Assembly (NCBI GenBank): GCA_035294305.1
Contig: DATGLD010000008.1
Location: 186,001 to 250,000, forward strand
Direction: 5' to 3'
DNA length: 64,000 bases
DNA from: DASRBN01 sp035294305
GTDB taxonomy: Bacteria > Chloroflexota > Ktedonobacteria > Ktedonobacterales > Ktedonobacteraceae
In this document: in pieces, positions 1-8,328 of the stretch
Layout of the letters: the number at the start of each line of letters is the position of its first letter
Numbering within the stretch: the first letter of the stretch is position 1
Notes under the pieces: generated by a model
What the model was told of the DNA's origin: nothing
Databases searched by the model: none
What the model saw: the letters and a program-made list of their open reading frames with translations, nothing else
Program-made: the position numbers and the translations under genes

Positions 1-1
1 C

Positions 2-274
2 CAGTACGCGGTATTCGAGCCGGTGCACGGCAGCGCCCCCAAGTATGCGGGCCAGAACAAGGTCAATCCTATGGCGATGATGTTCTCCGGCGTGCTCATG
101 CTCCGCCACCTTTGTGAGAAGGATGCCGCCAATCGCCTGGAGAGGGCCATCGCCCAGGTCATCGCCGAGGGTAAGAACGTTACCTACGACCTCAAGCCGC
201 GCCCTGATGATCCAACGGCTGTCGGGACCTCGCAGGTAGCGGACGCGGTCATCGAAAAATTGCAGAGACAGTAA
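2..274 (+). CDS. Isocitrate/isopropylmalate dehydrogenase family, C-terminal part (5' truncated by window edge)
   Basis: Only the last 90 codons are present; the reading frame is already open at base 2. The motif FEPVHGSAPKYAG lies at the beginning, followed by NPMAMMFSGVLMLRHL and the C-terminal stretch TAVGTSQVADAVIEKL. This is the cofactor-binding loop and closing helix of the decarboxylating beta-hydroxyacid dehydrogenase family, which converts isocitrate to 2-oxoglutarate or 3-isopropylmalate to 2-oxoisocaproate. The loop with Lys-Tyr after SAP resembles NAD-type isocitrate dehydrogenases more than LeuB, but the substrate-defining N-terminal helix is outside the window, so I leave the exact enzyme open. 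A rhodanese gene follows 37 bases downstream. Confidence 0.85.
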   Translation, partial: QYAVFEPVHGSAPKYAGQNKVNPMAMMFSGVLMLRHLCEKDAANRLERAIAQVIAEGKNVTYDLKPRPDDPTAVGTSQVADAVIEKLQRQ

Positions 275-311
275 TGATCCACCGGTGTGCTGCAAGAAAG
301 GACAGCTATCT

Positions 312-719
312 ATGGAACCAATCTCGGTCAACGATATGGTCGCCGATGCGCGTACGCGCATAAAGGGCCTCTCGAAGGAGGAAATGGAGCGCGAACTTGA
401 GGCGGGCGAAGCAGTCATTATCGACATCCGCGATCCCCGCGAGCGCTGGCGCGAGGGTACAATTCCAGGGGCGAAACACGTCCCGCGCGGCATGCTCGAA
501 TTCTGGGCCGATCCTCAATCAGAATATCACAAGCGTTTTATGGACCCCGAGAAGCGCACGATTCTCTACTGTGCCGGCGGTTTGCGTTCATCATTGGCGG
601 CAGACGTTTTGCAGAAGATGGGCTACAAAGACGTAGCTCACCTGGAGATGGGCTTTGATAGATGGAAAGTAGGGGGTGGTGCGTGGGAAGAGGTTCCGAT
701 TCCTGATAATCTGCGCTGA
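312..719 (+). CDS. Rhodanese-like sulfurtransferase
   Basis: A single rhodanese domain of 135 residues. VIIDIRDPRERWREGTIPGA (about residues 35-54) is the typical first half and ILYCAGGLRSS (about 84-94) is the active-site loop, with the persulfide-carrying Cys at residue 87. Such proteins move sulfane sulfur to cyanide or to thiol acceptors in the cytoplasm. The ATG at 312 is chosen because AAAGGA lies about ten bases upstream; an in-frame ATG at 285 has no good ribosome site. There is no signal peptide. It lies just downstream of the dehydrogenase and may be cotranscribed. The physiological acceptor cannot be read from the sequence. Confidence 0.85.
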   Translation: MEPISVNDMVADARTRIKGLSKEEMERELEAGEAVIIDIRDPRERWREGTIPGAKHVPRGMLEFWADPQSEYHKRFMDPEKRTILYCAGGLRSSLAADVLQKMGYKDVAHLEMGFDRWKVGGGAWEEVPIPDNLR

Positions 720-764
720 GAAACCAGGGCGACCGCGCGGTTACCCTGGCTCTCTACTGTCTAT

Positions 765-1829
765 TTACTCGATGCGCATCTTTCCTAGAGAACCCGCCGT
801 CGTGCGCCACTTATGACGTGCCTGGATATAGCGCACCGTGCCGGAGCGGGAGCGCATCATCACTGACGATGTGCGAGCACCCCAACCATAATATTCAACG
901 CCCGCCACCAGTTCCCCGCTCGTTATGCCGGTAGCCGCGAACGAGACATCGTTGCCTTTCACAAGATCATCCGTATCTAGAACCTGGTCAGGATCAATAC
1001 CGTCCGCTCTCAAGCGGTCTCGCTCCCGGCTCAGCTCTCGCTCCAGATCGGCAGGATTCAAGTTTCCGCGATCCTTTTCCGTCAAGGGCCAGATTTTACA
1101 TTGAATCTCCCCACCGACGCATTTAATAGCGGCTGCCGCCAGCACCGCCTCGGGGGCACCTCCGATGCCCATCAGTACATCAACGCCAGTATAATCTTCC
1201 ATAGCAGCTTGAATCGCTGCCGACACGTCCCCATCGCTGATCAGCCGGATGCGTGCCCCCGCCTCTCGAATCTGGCGAATGATGTCCTTGTGGCGTGGGC
1301 GATCAAGAATTACGACCGTCACATCATCGATACGAGCAGAACGCACCTTGGCGATACGCTGCAGATTCGTCGCCACCGGCGCATTAATGTCGATCACTCC
1401 TCTGGCTATCGGGCCAACGGCGATCTTTTCCATATAGTAGACGCCTGGAGGAGCCGAATACATACTGCCCCGTTCCGCCGTAGCTACAACAGCCAGCGCT
1501 CCAGGAAGCCCCAACGCGAGCAGCCGTGTGCCATCAACCGGATCAACAGCCACATCTACGTCCGGTGGTAAGCCATTGCCGACCTGCTCGCCTACGTAAA
1601 GCATAGGAGCCTCATCCTTTTCACCCTCGCCAATCACCACGATGCCATTCATATCAACCCCATCGAGCGCTTTACGCATGGCATCTACAGCCGCCTGGTC
1701 AACTTTCTCTTTATCCCCTTTGCCCATCCACCGCCCGGCACTCAAGGCGGCGGCCTCGGTGACGCGCACCAATTCCATCGCGAGATTGCGCTCCCTGGTA
1801 CCCGACTCCTCAAAACGTGTTTCCGTCAT
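765..1829 (-). CDS. glpX: Fructose-1,6-bisphosphatase class II
   Basis: 354 residues, the usual GlpX length. The metal and phosphate motifs are clear: GKGDKEKVDQ (about 36-45), GEGEKDEAPML (67-77) and DPVDGT (96-101). The enzyme hydrolyses fructose 1,6-bisphosphate to fructose 6-phosphate in gluconeogenesis; some GlpX proteins also act on sedoheptulose 1,7-bisphosphate. The start at 1829 is preceded on the minus strand by a strong AGGAGGACAG site. A longer frame from 1934 would run into the upstream guanylate kinase gene and adds a low-complexity leader, so it is rejected. It lies 71 bases after gmk on the same strand, probably in one transcript. With the PPi-type phosphofructokinase at 10.8 kb it forms the opposing gluconeogenic step. 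Confidence 0.93.
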   Translation of the reverse strand: MTETRFEESGTRERNLAMELVRVTEAAALSAGRWMGKGDKEKVDQAAVDAMRKALDGVDMNGIVVIGEGEKDEAPMLYVGEQVGNGLPPDVDVAVDPVDGTRLLALGLPGALAVVATAERGSMYSAPPGVYYMEKIAVGPIARGVIDINAPVATNLQRIAKVRSARIDDVTVVILDRPRHKDIIRQIREAGARIRLISDGDVSAAIQAAMEDYTGVDVLMGIGGAPEAVLAAAAIKCVGGEIQCKIWPLTEKDRGNLNPADLERELSRERDRLRADGIDPDQVLDTDDLVKGNDVSFAATGITSGELVAGVEYYGWGARTSSVMMRSRSGTVRYIQARHKWRTTAGSLGKMRIE

Positions 1830-1900
1830 AAATACGCTGTCCTCCTTTGACTTTCGTATATACTGCTCGGGATAGTCGCTCGTTTTTGTGCTAGAAGCCT

Positions 1901-2548
1901 CTAAATTGTTATTTGCCGGCGTCGTACACGACAATGCTCGGCCAACATGATAGCGCGTAGCTTGTCCACTGCCTCTTCAAGGTGGCCTTGCCTATTTAAG
2001 ATGATATAATCGTAGCGATCCTTTTCTGCAAGCTCTAGCTGGGCATCTGCTAGTCTTCTCTGGCGCTCCTCTGACGTCTCCGTCTTGCGCTCATCCAGCC
2101 TTTGCGCAAGCTCCTCCACCGATTCAGGAGCAAGGAAGATGAAAATTGCATCCGGCACCTTCCGTCGCACCGTTGCGGCGCCTTGCACGTCGATTTTCAG
2201 CAGCACATCCTTGCCTGCTTGTAGATGATCCCGAATGGGCTTTCTTGGCTGCCCGTACCAGTTCCCATGCACTTTCGCGTATTCCAGCAGTTCATTATTT
2301 GCTACCATACGATTGAATGTCTCTTGATCGACAAAATGGTACGGATTGCCATCACTCTCACCCAGGCGAGGATGACGTGTCGTGACGGAAGAAACGACAT
2401 GAAAATCCATTCCCTGTTCTTTAAGTGTTTTGATAATCGTGTCTTTTCCGGTACCGGAAGGGGCTGAAAGCACAAAGAGCAATCCCTGGTAGTTCGGGGG
2501 CTGTGAAGCTCCCTGCTGGGGCACCAATCGCTCCACGTTCAATTGCAT
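1901..2548 (-). CDS. gmk: Guanylate kinase
   Basis: 215 residues, full length for the family. After a roughly 20-residue N-terminal extension the P-loop SAPSGTGKD sits at 28-36, followed by the GMP-binding region TTRHPRLGESDGNPYHFV and the lid segment with the LKIDVQGA strand. The enzyme phosphorylates GMP or dGMP with ATP in purine nucleotide metabolism. AAGGA lies eight bases before the ATG. The gene is first in the gmk-glpX pair and is divergent from rqcH. The 417-base space between them contains a long perfect inverted repeat. Confidence 0.95.
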   Translation of the reverse strand: MQLNVERLVPQQGASQPPNYQGLLFVLSAPSGTGKDTIIKTLKEQGMDFHVVSSVTTRHPRLGESDGNPYHFVDQETFNRMVANNELLEYAKVHGNWYGQPRKPIRDHLQAGKDVLLKIDVQGAATVRRKVPDAIFIFLAPESVEELAQRLDERKTETSEERQRRLADAQLELAEKDRYDYIILNRQGHLEEAVDKLRAIMLAEHCRVRRRQITI

Positions 2549-2965
2549 GCAACTTTCCTTCTCTAATGGGGATACGCTACAAACTACTAGGGCGAATTAC
2601 CAGTCGAGTGAACAACAACGCCCCTGTAGGGACAGCGCCTCGCGCCTGTCCCGCACCCCCGAGGCGGACAGGCGCGAGGCGCTGTCCCTACAGGACGTCC
2701 ACCAGCTGGCCTCAACTGGCTCGGCTGGTAAATCCGCCTGACGAACTACAACACCGGTATACGAATGGCCTACTCTTTGCTATACTATCCTTTGAGCCGG
2801 GCAGGAAATACGTAGGAGCGTATGATACCTGCATACTACGATGGGTGCAGTAACAAAAGAGAAAAAATTCCCAACAAACCTTGAAGAACTGCTCCTATCA
2901 ATATTGTACAACACGCACCCGCAACTTGTGTAGGCAGGGTTTAATAGAAAGTCAGGAACTATTCT
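2549..2965. other. Divergent gmk/rqcH intergenic region
   Basis: 417 bases with no credible gene. It holds the large inverted repeat described at 2624-2695 and must contain the promoters of both flanking genes. A possible weak promoter for rqcH (TTGAAG at 2881, TATTGT at 2902) has a 15-base spacer and is not convincing. Confidence 0.5.
2624..2695. repeat. Family A repeat as a 29-bp perfect inverted pair
   Basis: Arms 2624-2652 and 2667-2695 are perfect inverted copies that start with CCTGTAGGGACAGCGCC, separated by a 14-base loop. Single copies of the same arm occur at 5505, 21563, 33254, 40563, 41234 and 43603. As RNA or single-stranded DNA this would fold into a very stable hairpin upstream of gmk. 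Confidence 0.9.
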
Positions 2966-4918
2966 ATGTATGTCGATGCCATAACTCTTGCCGCAGTCGT
3001 CGATGAATGGCAGCAACTGCTTTTAGGGGCACGCATAGATACGATTATCCAGCCAACGGAATATTCTATTGCTGTGCAATGCTATGTACCGGCACACCAG
3101 GGACAGGCAGGTCAGAATCACTGGCTCTATCTATCGGCTCACCCGCAGATGGCTCGCGCGCACCTTACCACCCGCAAACCCGCAAAAATTTCTAATGAAC
3201 CTCCGGCCTTTGTCATGCTGCTGCGCAAATATCTGGAGGGCAGCCGCATTGAATTTATTTCCCAACCGCGCTGGGAGCGTGTACTGGAAATTACCACTGG
3301 CTATCGCGGCACTGATAGCGAAGCGCCCACGCGCCTCCGCCTCGTCATCGAAATCATGGGCCGTACCAGCAACATCATTCTTTGTGATGAGCAAGGAACG
3401 ATTCTCGGCAGTCTCAAACATGTAGGCCCCGCCATCAATCGCTATCGTGTCATTGCCGCCAACGTGCAGTATGTTCCACCCCCACCACAGACGCGCACGT
3501 TCGCCGGTCAGGTGCTGCCTCGCCTCGATCCCGCCGCGGTCACTGCCGCCCAACTGGCAATACTCGCGACAGATATAGAGACAGAGCCTGCTGCCTTTCC
3601 CCCTCAAGCAACGCCCGCGAAAAAGGGCCGTTCACGCCCGCAGGAGCAACAAAAGCTCTGGCAGCTGCTTACCAGAAACCTGCTCGGCTTCAGCCCTCTC
3701 CTCGCGCGTGAAACTGTCTATCGCACTACTGGAGACCTGGAATCTTCGCTCGATGTATCAGAAAACACATGGGAAGAGTTAGCCAGAAACACACGCGAGC
3801 TGGCCTCGCTCTATGATACCCATGGCTGGGAACCGCAACTCGTGGAGCACGCGGATAACGAGGCAGACTCCGCAGCGTCGACATTTCCTATAGCCTTCGC
3901 TCCTTATGCGCTGCAGCAGTATGCCAGTATGCCAGGAGCGCGCATACGTACTTCGTCTTCCATCAACATTCTCATTGATGAATATTACGCGGGCGCTGAA
4001 TGGCGCGACGCCATGGAGGGCGTGCGCTCCCCAATACGAAAAGTTCTACAAACGCAGCGCGAGCGTGTTATGCGCAAGGCCCAGCTGCTACGAGAGGAAC
4101 TGGCCGCGGCAGAGGAGGCGAATAGCTATCGCTTGCAAGGCGAACTGCTGCTGGCCTACCAGCATGAAATAACGCAGGGACAAACAAGCGTTACCGTGCG
4201 AAACTATTTTGATGATCAGGCCGCCGAGGTAACCATTCCGCTTGATCCTCGTTTTGATGCTGTGGGCAACGCTAATCGCCTGTTCAACAAATATCATAAA
4301 CTGCGCCGGGGGCTTGCCCTTGTTCCAGGCCAGATTGAGCAGAATGCCACGGAACTGGCAACCATTGAGCAGCTTCTGACCGACCTGGCGCTGGCAGAGA
4401 TGCCCGCCGAAGTCGTGCTTGTTAAAGCCGAGGTGCAGGCGTCCGGCTATATGCGCGGCGCGAAAATGGGGAAACCTGCTGCTGGTTCTCGCGGCAAACA
4501 GGCGGCGAAAGGAAAACCTGGTAAACAGGAGAAAGGAAACCCCGTTCCACCAGGAGGTGGCGTACCCTTACACGTGCAGAGTCGCGATGGATTTACGATC
4601 TTGATCGGCAAAAACAGTCGCCAGAACGAGGAAGTGACCTTCCGCCAGGCCTCGGCAAATGATATCTGGTTGCATGCTCGCGGCGTCCCCGGTTCGCATG
4701 TAGTTATCAAAGCCGCCGGGCGCGAGGTTCCTCGCAGCACTATAGAGCAGGCGGCAAGCCTCGCTGCCTGGTACAGCCAGGCGCGTGGCAGTACCAGTGT
4801 GGCCGTGGATTATACCTTGCAGCGCCATGTCCGCCACATGAAAGGCGGTGGCCCAGGAATGGTCATTTACGAGCGTGAGAGAACCCTCTATGCCGAACCC
4901 TCATCGTTCTCGCGATGA
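2966..4918 (+). CDS. rqcH: RqcH/Rqc2 homologue (NFACT family ribosome quality-control factor)
   Basis: 650 residues with the NFACT layout: an N-terminal NFACT-N domain (about 1-220, with EIMGRTSNIIL in the middle), a helical/coiled-coil middle (about 330-480), a Lys/Gly-rich linker and the C-terminal NFACT-R domain, whose signature DIWLHARGVPGSHVV begins at 566. In bacteria RqcH binds obstructed 50S subunits with peptidyl-tRNA and recruits tRNA-Ala to add alanine tails. The catalytically important Asp-Arg pair of NFACT-N appears here as Glu104-Arg105 (RWERVLEI), a conservative change. AGGA sits eight bases before the ATG. The gene converges on rpoN, and the two coding regions overlap by 18 bases at their 3' ends. 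The older name fibronectin-binding protein A should not be taken as function. Confidence 0.9.
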   Translation: MYVDAITLAAVVDEWQQLLLGARIDTIIQPTEYSIAVQCYVPAHQGQAGQNHWLYLSAHPQMARAHLTTRKPAKISNEPPAFVMLLRKYLEGSRIEFISQPRWERVLEITTGYRGTDSEAPTRLRLVIEIMGRTSNIILCDEQGTILGSLKHVGPAINRYRVIAANVQYVPPPPQTRTFAGQVLPRLDPAAVTAAQLAILATDIETEPAAFPPQATPAKKGRSRPQEQQKLWQLLTRNLLGFSPLLARETVYRTTGDLESSLDVSENTWEELARNTRELASLYDTHGWEPQLVEHADNEADSAASTFPIAFAPYALQQYASMPGARIRTSSSINILIDEYYAGAEWRDAMEGVRSPIRKVLQTQRERVMRKAQLLREELAAAEEANSYRLQGELLLAYQHEITQGQTSVTVRNYFDDQAAEVTIPLDPRFDAVGNANRLFNKYHKLRRGLALVPGQIEQNATELATIEQLLTDLALAEMPAEVVLVKAEVQASGYMRGAKMGKPAAGSRGKQAAKGKPGKQEKGNPVPPGGGVPLHVQSRDGFTILIGKNSRQNEEVTFRQASANDIWLHARGVPGSHVVIKAAGREVPRSTIEQAASLAAWYSQARGSTSVAVDYTLQRHVRHMKGGGPGMVIYERERTLYAEPSSFSR

Positions 4919-6364
4919 CGCGATGCCCATTTCCTCGCGATACTTTGTCACCGTGCGGCGAGCCACCGCTATCCCCCGTGCAGTGAGCAGGCGCGCCAGT
5001 TCATCATCGCTCAGGCGGCGTTTCGGCTCCTCCGAGGCGATTAACTCGCGCAGCACATCTTTCACCCCCAGTGAGCTGTCGAAAAAATCTGCGACTGGTA
5101 CCAGGCGACCGTTTGGCAGCAGCGCATATTTATTCGCCGTCGCCCGGCTGACTGTCCCTTCATCCAGGTTCAGGCGCGAGGCCACTTCCGCGCGCGTGAG
5201 TGGTCGTAGATAGCGCACACCTTTCTCGAGAAACTCGCGTTGATAATCGACAATCAGTTCCGCTATCCGCTTTAGTGTACGCCAGCGACGGTGCATGCAA
5301 TCGATGAAAAACCTGGCTCGATCCCCATGCTGGCGCAGGTATTGGCGCACTTCATCGCTTTCCGCGCTGCTGTTCAAGTATAACGGCTGCGTGCCGTAAC
5401 CCGTACTGATCTGAAAGCCGTAGCGTTTCTCCTCGATCAATTCTATCTCGAAGCCCGCAGTGCCTTTGCGAATAATGATATCGGGGCGAATATATGAAGC
5501 AAATGCAGGGACAGCGCCTCGTGCCTGTCCGGGGAGAGCAGCATCAAATGCGTGGGCCGGAAATGGATGAAGCGAGCTGCGAATGTACAATGTCGCTTGC
5601 CTGACCTCGTCTTCCCTCACTTTCAACGCCCGGGCAACCTCGCTGAACTGGTTGCGTCCCAGCCGGTCTAAATAACCCTCAATCAACACCCGTGCCAGTG
5701 GATGTGGCTCTTCTTGCTCGCTGATAGCCTCTAGCTGGATAAGCAGGCATTCACGCAGGTTTCGTGCCCCGATTCCGACCGGCTCCAGTGCTTGCAACTG
5801 GCGAAGCACATATTCGACGCGCTCTACGGCAATCTCTAACAACCCGGCAATCTCTTCCACGCTCACTTCCAGGTAGCCTCGCTCATTCAAATTGCCCACC
5901 AGTTGCTCGGCAATCTCGATATCATCCGGCGTAATGACCGCCTCCAATTGTTGCAGTAGCACTTCCGCCAGCGTCTGGCTCACCGGAATGCGTGCCATGG
6001 GATCAAATTCGTCCTCATCATCACTCTCAGGCGTCGCATAATCGGAAATATCGTAGGGGTGGTACTCGCCCCATTGCTGTTCGGCCTGCATTTCATCGCC
6101 GGGCAGCGTCTCTTGCGGCGAAAAAGACGGTTCTGTAGGCTGCGCGTAATGGCCGCAAGATGCGCAGGCAGGCCCTTGTATGAATGCCCCGCAAAAAAGA
6201 CACACCCGGTGTTCGATCACCTCAAGCGCCGGGTTCTCCATCTGTTCCTGCGCCACCGCCCGCTCTATTTCCTCCGCCGGCAGGTGCAGCATTGTGCTTG
6301 AAGTGATCAGCCGGGGGCTCACTCGCTGCACATGGTCTGGTTTTTGTGTCGGTTCCAGTCGCAT
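4901..6364 (-). CDS. rpoN: RNA polymerase sigma-54 factor with a Cys4 zinc-finger-like insertion
   Basis: 487 residues. Region I (about 15-50) has the activator-interacting segment SPRLITSSTMLHLPAEE. The core-binding region spans about 115-330. The HTH (VASRLNLDEGTVSRATANKY) is near 405-430 and the RpoN box ARRTVTKYRE lies at 468-477 and contacts the -24 promoter element. The factor needs an AAA+ enhancer-binding partner, none of which is in the window. Two oddities: residues 55-70 form CLFCG...CASCG, a possible zinc ribbon in the region I/II linker, and residues about 279-287 (GQARGAVPA) are encoded by a family A repeat. The start at 6364 has GGGGAGA upstream; the longer frame from 6469 lacks support. 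It is the last gene of selD-rnc-rpoN. Confidence 0.92.
   Translation of the reverse strand: MRLEPTQKPDHVQRVSPRLITSSTMLHLPAEEIERAVAQEQMENPALEVIEHRVCLFCGAFIQGPACASCGHYAQPTEPSFSPQETLPGDEMQAEQQWGEYHPYDISDYATPESDDEDEFDPMARIPVSQTLAEVLLQQLEAVITPDDIEIAEQLVGNLNERGYLEVSVEEIAGLLEIAVERVEYVLRQLQALEPVGIGARNLRECLLIQLEAISEQEEPHPLARVLIEGYLDRLGRNQFSEVARALKVREDEVRQATLYIRSSLHPFPAHAFDAALPGQARGAVPAFASYIRPDIIIRKGTAGFEIELIEEKRYGFQISTGYGTQPLYLNSSAESDEVRQYLRQHGDRARFFIDCMHRRWRTLKRIAELIVDYQREFLEKGVRYLRPLTRAEVASRLNLDEGTVSRATANKYALLPNGRLVPVADFFDSSLGVKDVLRELIASEEPKRRLSDDELARLLTARGIAVARRTVTKYREEMGIASSRER
5505..5530. repeat. Family A repeat inside rpoN
   Basis: A copy of the GGGACAGCGCCTCGTGCC unit lies in frame within rpoN and encodes about nine extra residues (GQARGAVPA) just before the conserved YIRPD segment of the core-binding region. 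The reading frame is kept on both sides. Confidence 0.85.
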
Positions 6365-6398
6365 ATAAGTCTCTCCCCTTTCCTGTCTTTCCATCCAA

Positions 6399-7079
6399 CT
6401 AAATCCACCCGCGGCTAAGCAGGGCATTGTACGCCGCCTCCTGTTCTGCTGTCTGTTTATTGCGACCATGCCCTCTGCCGGCCACCAGGGGGCCCAGCAT
6501 GACTTCTACTGTAAATTCCCGGTCGTGCGAGGGTCCCTCCTGGCTGACCAATCGATACGATGGTGTGATGCCATCACGCGCCTGTGCCATCTCCTGAAAT
6601 AAGGACTTATGGTCCTTGAACAGGCGTTTCTGCACGATGTTATGCGCGAGAGGCTCCAATCGAGGTAGCAGGAAATCGCGTACGACCTCCATACCCTGGT
6701 CAAGATAGATGGCTCCCAGCACCGCTTCAAAAGCCGAGGCCAGAACGCGTTGCCCCCCACCGCTGTGCTGCTCTCCCCTACCCATCAGCAAATAGTTCCC
6801 CAGCTGAATCTCGCGCGCGAAGCTCGCCAGCGTATCCCTTTTTACCAGGATCGCGCGTATATCGCTCAACTCCCCCTCGCTCAACTCTGGAAAAGTCCGG
6901 TACAGGAAATCCGCGCTAATGAAAGCCAGAATAGAGTCGCCCAGGAACTCCAACCGCTCATTCGAGCTCAGTCCCGCGCCTGCCGTCTCAAAAATATATG
7001 ATCGATGTGTCAGGGCCAGTTGCAAAAGCTGCGGATTTCCAAAATGTACGCCCAGAGCTTCTTCCAGCGCTTCATTCAT
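6399..7079 (-). CDS. rnc: Ribonuclease III
   Basis: 226 residues: an N-terminal RNase III domain with signature NERLEFLGDS (40-49), which carries the catalytic Glu and Asp, the second metal site in AFEAVLGAIYLDQG, and a C-terminal double-stranded-RNA-binding domain (about 150-222, ending QTAEQEAAYNALL). It cleaves double-stranded RNA in rRNA and mRNA processing. The ATG at 7079 has GGAGGT six bases upstream and overlaps the selD stop in ATGA, which indicates translational coupling. An upstream extension to 7238 would lie wholly inside selD and is rejected. rpoN follows 34 bases later. Confidence 0.95.
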   Translation of the reverse strand: MNEALEEALGVHFGNPQLLQLALTHRSYIFETAGAGLSSNERLEFLGDSILAFISADFLYRTFPELSEGELSDIRAILVKRDTLASFAREIQLGNYLLMGRGEQHSGGGQRVLASAFEAVLGAIYLDQGMEVVRDFLLPRLEPLAHNIVQKRLFKDHKSLFQEMAQARDGITPSYRLVSQEGPSHDREFTVEVMLGPLVAGRGHGRNKQTAEQEAAYNALLSRGWI

Positions 7080-8134
7080 CGCCATACCTCCAGAACCACC
7101 TGTGTCACATCCTCTACTCGTCCTGTCACCTGACCTACCTGCCAGAACTGCGCGCCCGTCGTTGTTTCCTGCCGGATTGACTCCCATGCCTCTGCATTGA
7201 CAGCAGCAAAAAGGCCACCGGACGTTTGTGGGTCCCATAAAATCTCGCGGTCGAAACCATCCACCCTCTCATCAATACGCACATGAGGAGCAAGGTATGT
7301 TTCATTGCGATGCGCGCCACCCGTAATGCATCCCAATTCGGCATAATGTCGCGCGTGAGGGAGTATAGGCAGCGCGTCAAACTGAAATCGCATGCTGGTG
7401 AGACTTTGTGACGCCATCTCCCAGGCATGCCCAAGCAGGCCAAAGCCGGTAATATCGGTAACGGCGTGCACGCCTGGACGTAGAAGCGCGCGGCTGGCCT
7501 CCCGATTCAACTGTATCATCGATTGCAGAGCCGCCTCAAGATCGCTCTCCTCAACCTCGTCGCGTTTATGCGCGGTGGTAATCAATCCCGTTCCTAGTGG
7601 CTTGCTGAGAATGAGCACATCTCCCGGCTGTGCTCCACCCTTGGTCAGTATGGCGTTGGGGTGAACAATGCCCGTTACCGCCAGGCCATATTTAGGCTCC
7701 TTATCGGAGATCGTATGTCCACCGGCAATCACTGCTCCTGCTCGTGCCACCGTATCCGCGCCCCCGCGCAAGATTTTGCTCAGGATGCCTGGATCAAGGT
7801 TATCGGGCCATGCTACCAGGTTGATCGCCATCAGCGGCGAACCGCCCATCGCGTAGACATCGCTCAGGGCGTTGGCAGCCGCAATCGACCCGAAGGCATA
7901 GGGATCATCTACCACCGGCGGAAAGAAATCCGCCGTGCTGATGACGGCCTGCGCGTCGTTGAGGCGATACACAGCCGCGTCGTCAATGGCGTTCAGTCCT
8001 ACCAGCAGTTCGGGTGGTGCCGCGTGTACAATCAGTGGTCGCAGAACCTGCGCCAGGGCCTCCGGCCCCATTTTAGACGCTCAGCCGGCGCAGCTTGCCA
8101 GCGATGTCAGCCGAATTTGCCGACCTGTAGACAT
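7076..8134 (-). CDS. selD: Selenide, water dikinase (SelD) with an in-frame UGA read as selenocysteine
   Basis: Makes selenophosphate from selenide and ATP. The conserved body from MGPEALAQVL carries the AIR-synthase-like motifs ISTADFFPPVV, AGGHTISDKEPKYG, DITGFGLLGH and DPQTSGGL. Starting at ATG 8071 would remove the glycine-rich N-terminus that holds the catalytic Cys/Sec. Reading upstream in frame gives an ATG at 8134 with GAGAGGG five bases before it, and the peptide RLTSLASCAG, then UGA at 8083-8081 (codon 18), then ASKMGPEAL. This is the position of the active-site Cys/Sec in SelD. A GGGCC/GGCCC stem with a GGA loop follows, the loop 18-20 bases after the UGA, within the usual range for bacterial SECIS. 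Total 352 residues with Sec18. First gene of the selD-rnc-rpoN operon. Confidence 0.88.
8054..8070 (-). promoter_or_regulatory. Candidate bacterial SECIS hairpin in selD
   Basis: Downstream of UGA codon 18 the mRNA can pair GGGCC with GGCCC (8068-8056) around a GGA loop, extended by two wobble pairs. The loop begins 18 bases after the UGA and has G in its first two positions, as bacterial SECIS elements need for SelB binding. The fold was read by eye and not computed. Confidence 0.55.
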
Positions 8135-8179
8135 GGATTCCCTCTCAAGATAACATTTGATCGTATCATTTGTAACGCC

Positions 8180-8209
8180 ATTGTAGCGCGTTGAGAGCCT
8201 GAACGTCAA
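8180..8209 (-). promoter_or_regulatory. Probable sigma-70 type promoter for selD-rnc-rpoN
   Basis: On the minus strand TTGACG (8209-8204) and TACAAT (8185-8180) are separated by 18 bases, each matching five of six consensus positions. The -10 lies about 45 bases upstream of the ATG at 8134, which supports that start. Confidence 0.55.
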
Positions 8210-8328
8210 TGTATGCTGTTCTGCTGGTTAGCTGTAAGTTAGTCAACAGCGCCTGCTCGAAGCGAAGGAAAATGAAGAGGGAATACGTCCTGCTAGACGC
8301 ATGTTCAGGAGTGTGATACCCTTAAGAA

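Noticed and set aside
1830..1934. Longer glpX start
   Set aside because: Overlaps gmk and adds a polar leader; the ATG at 1829 has a near-perfect ribosome site.
2966..4918. Annotation as a fibronectin-binding adhesin
   Set aside because: The NFACT-N and NFACT-R motifs identify a cytosolic ribosome quality-control factor; no signal peptide or anchor is present.
7082..7238. Extended RNase III start
   Set aside because: The extra 53 residues lie inside selD and contain a Cys-rich non-RNase sequence; ATG 7079 with GGAGGT and the ATGA overlap is clearly better.
7076..8071. selD starting at ATG 8071
   Set aside because: This start removes the catalytic N-terminus; the in-frame UGA and the ATG at 8134 with its ribosome site and promoter give the complete gene.
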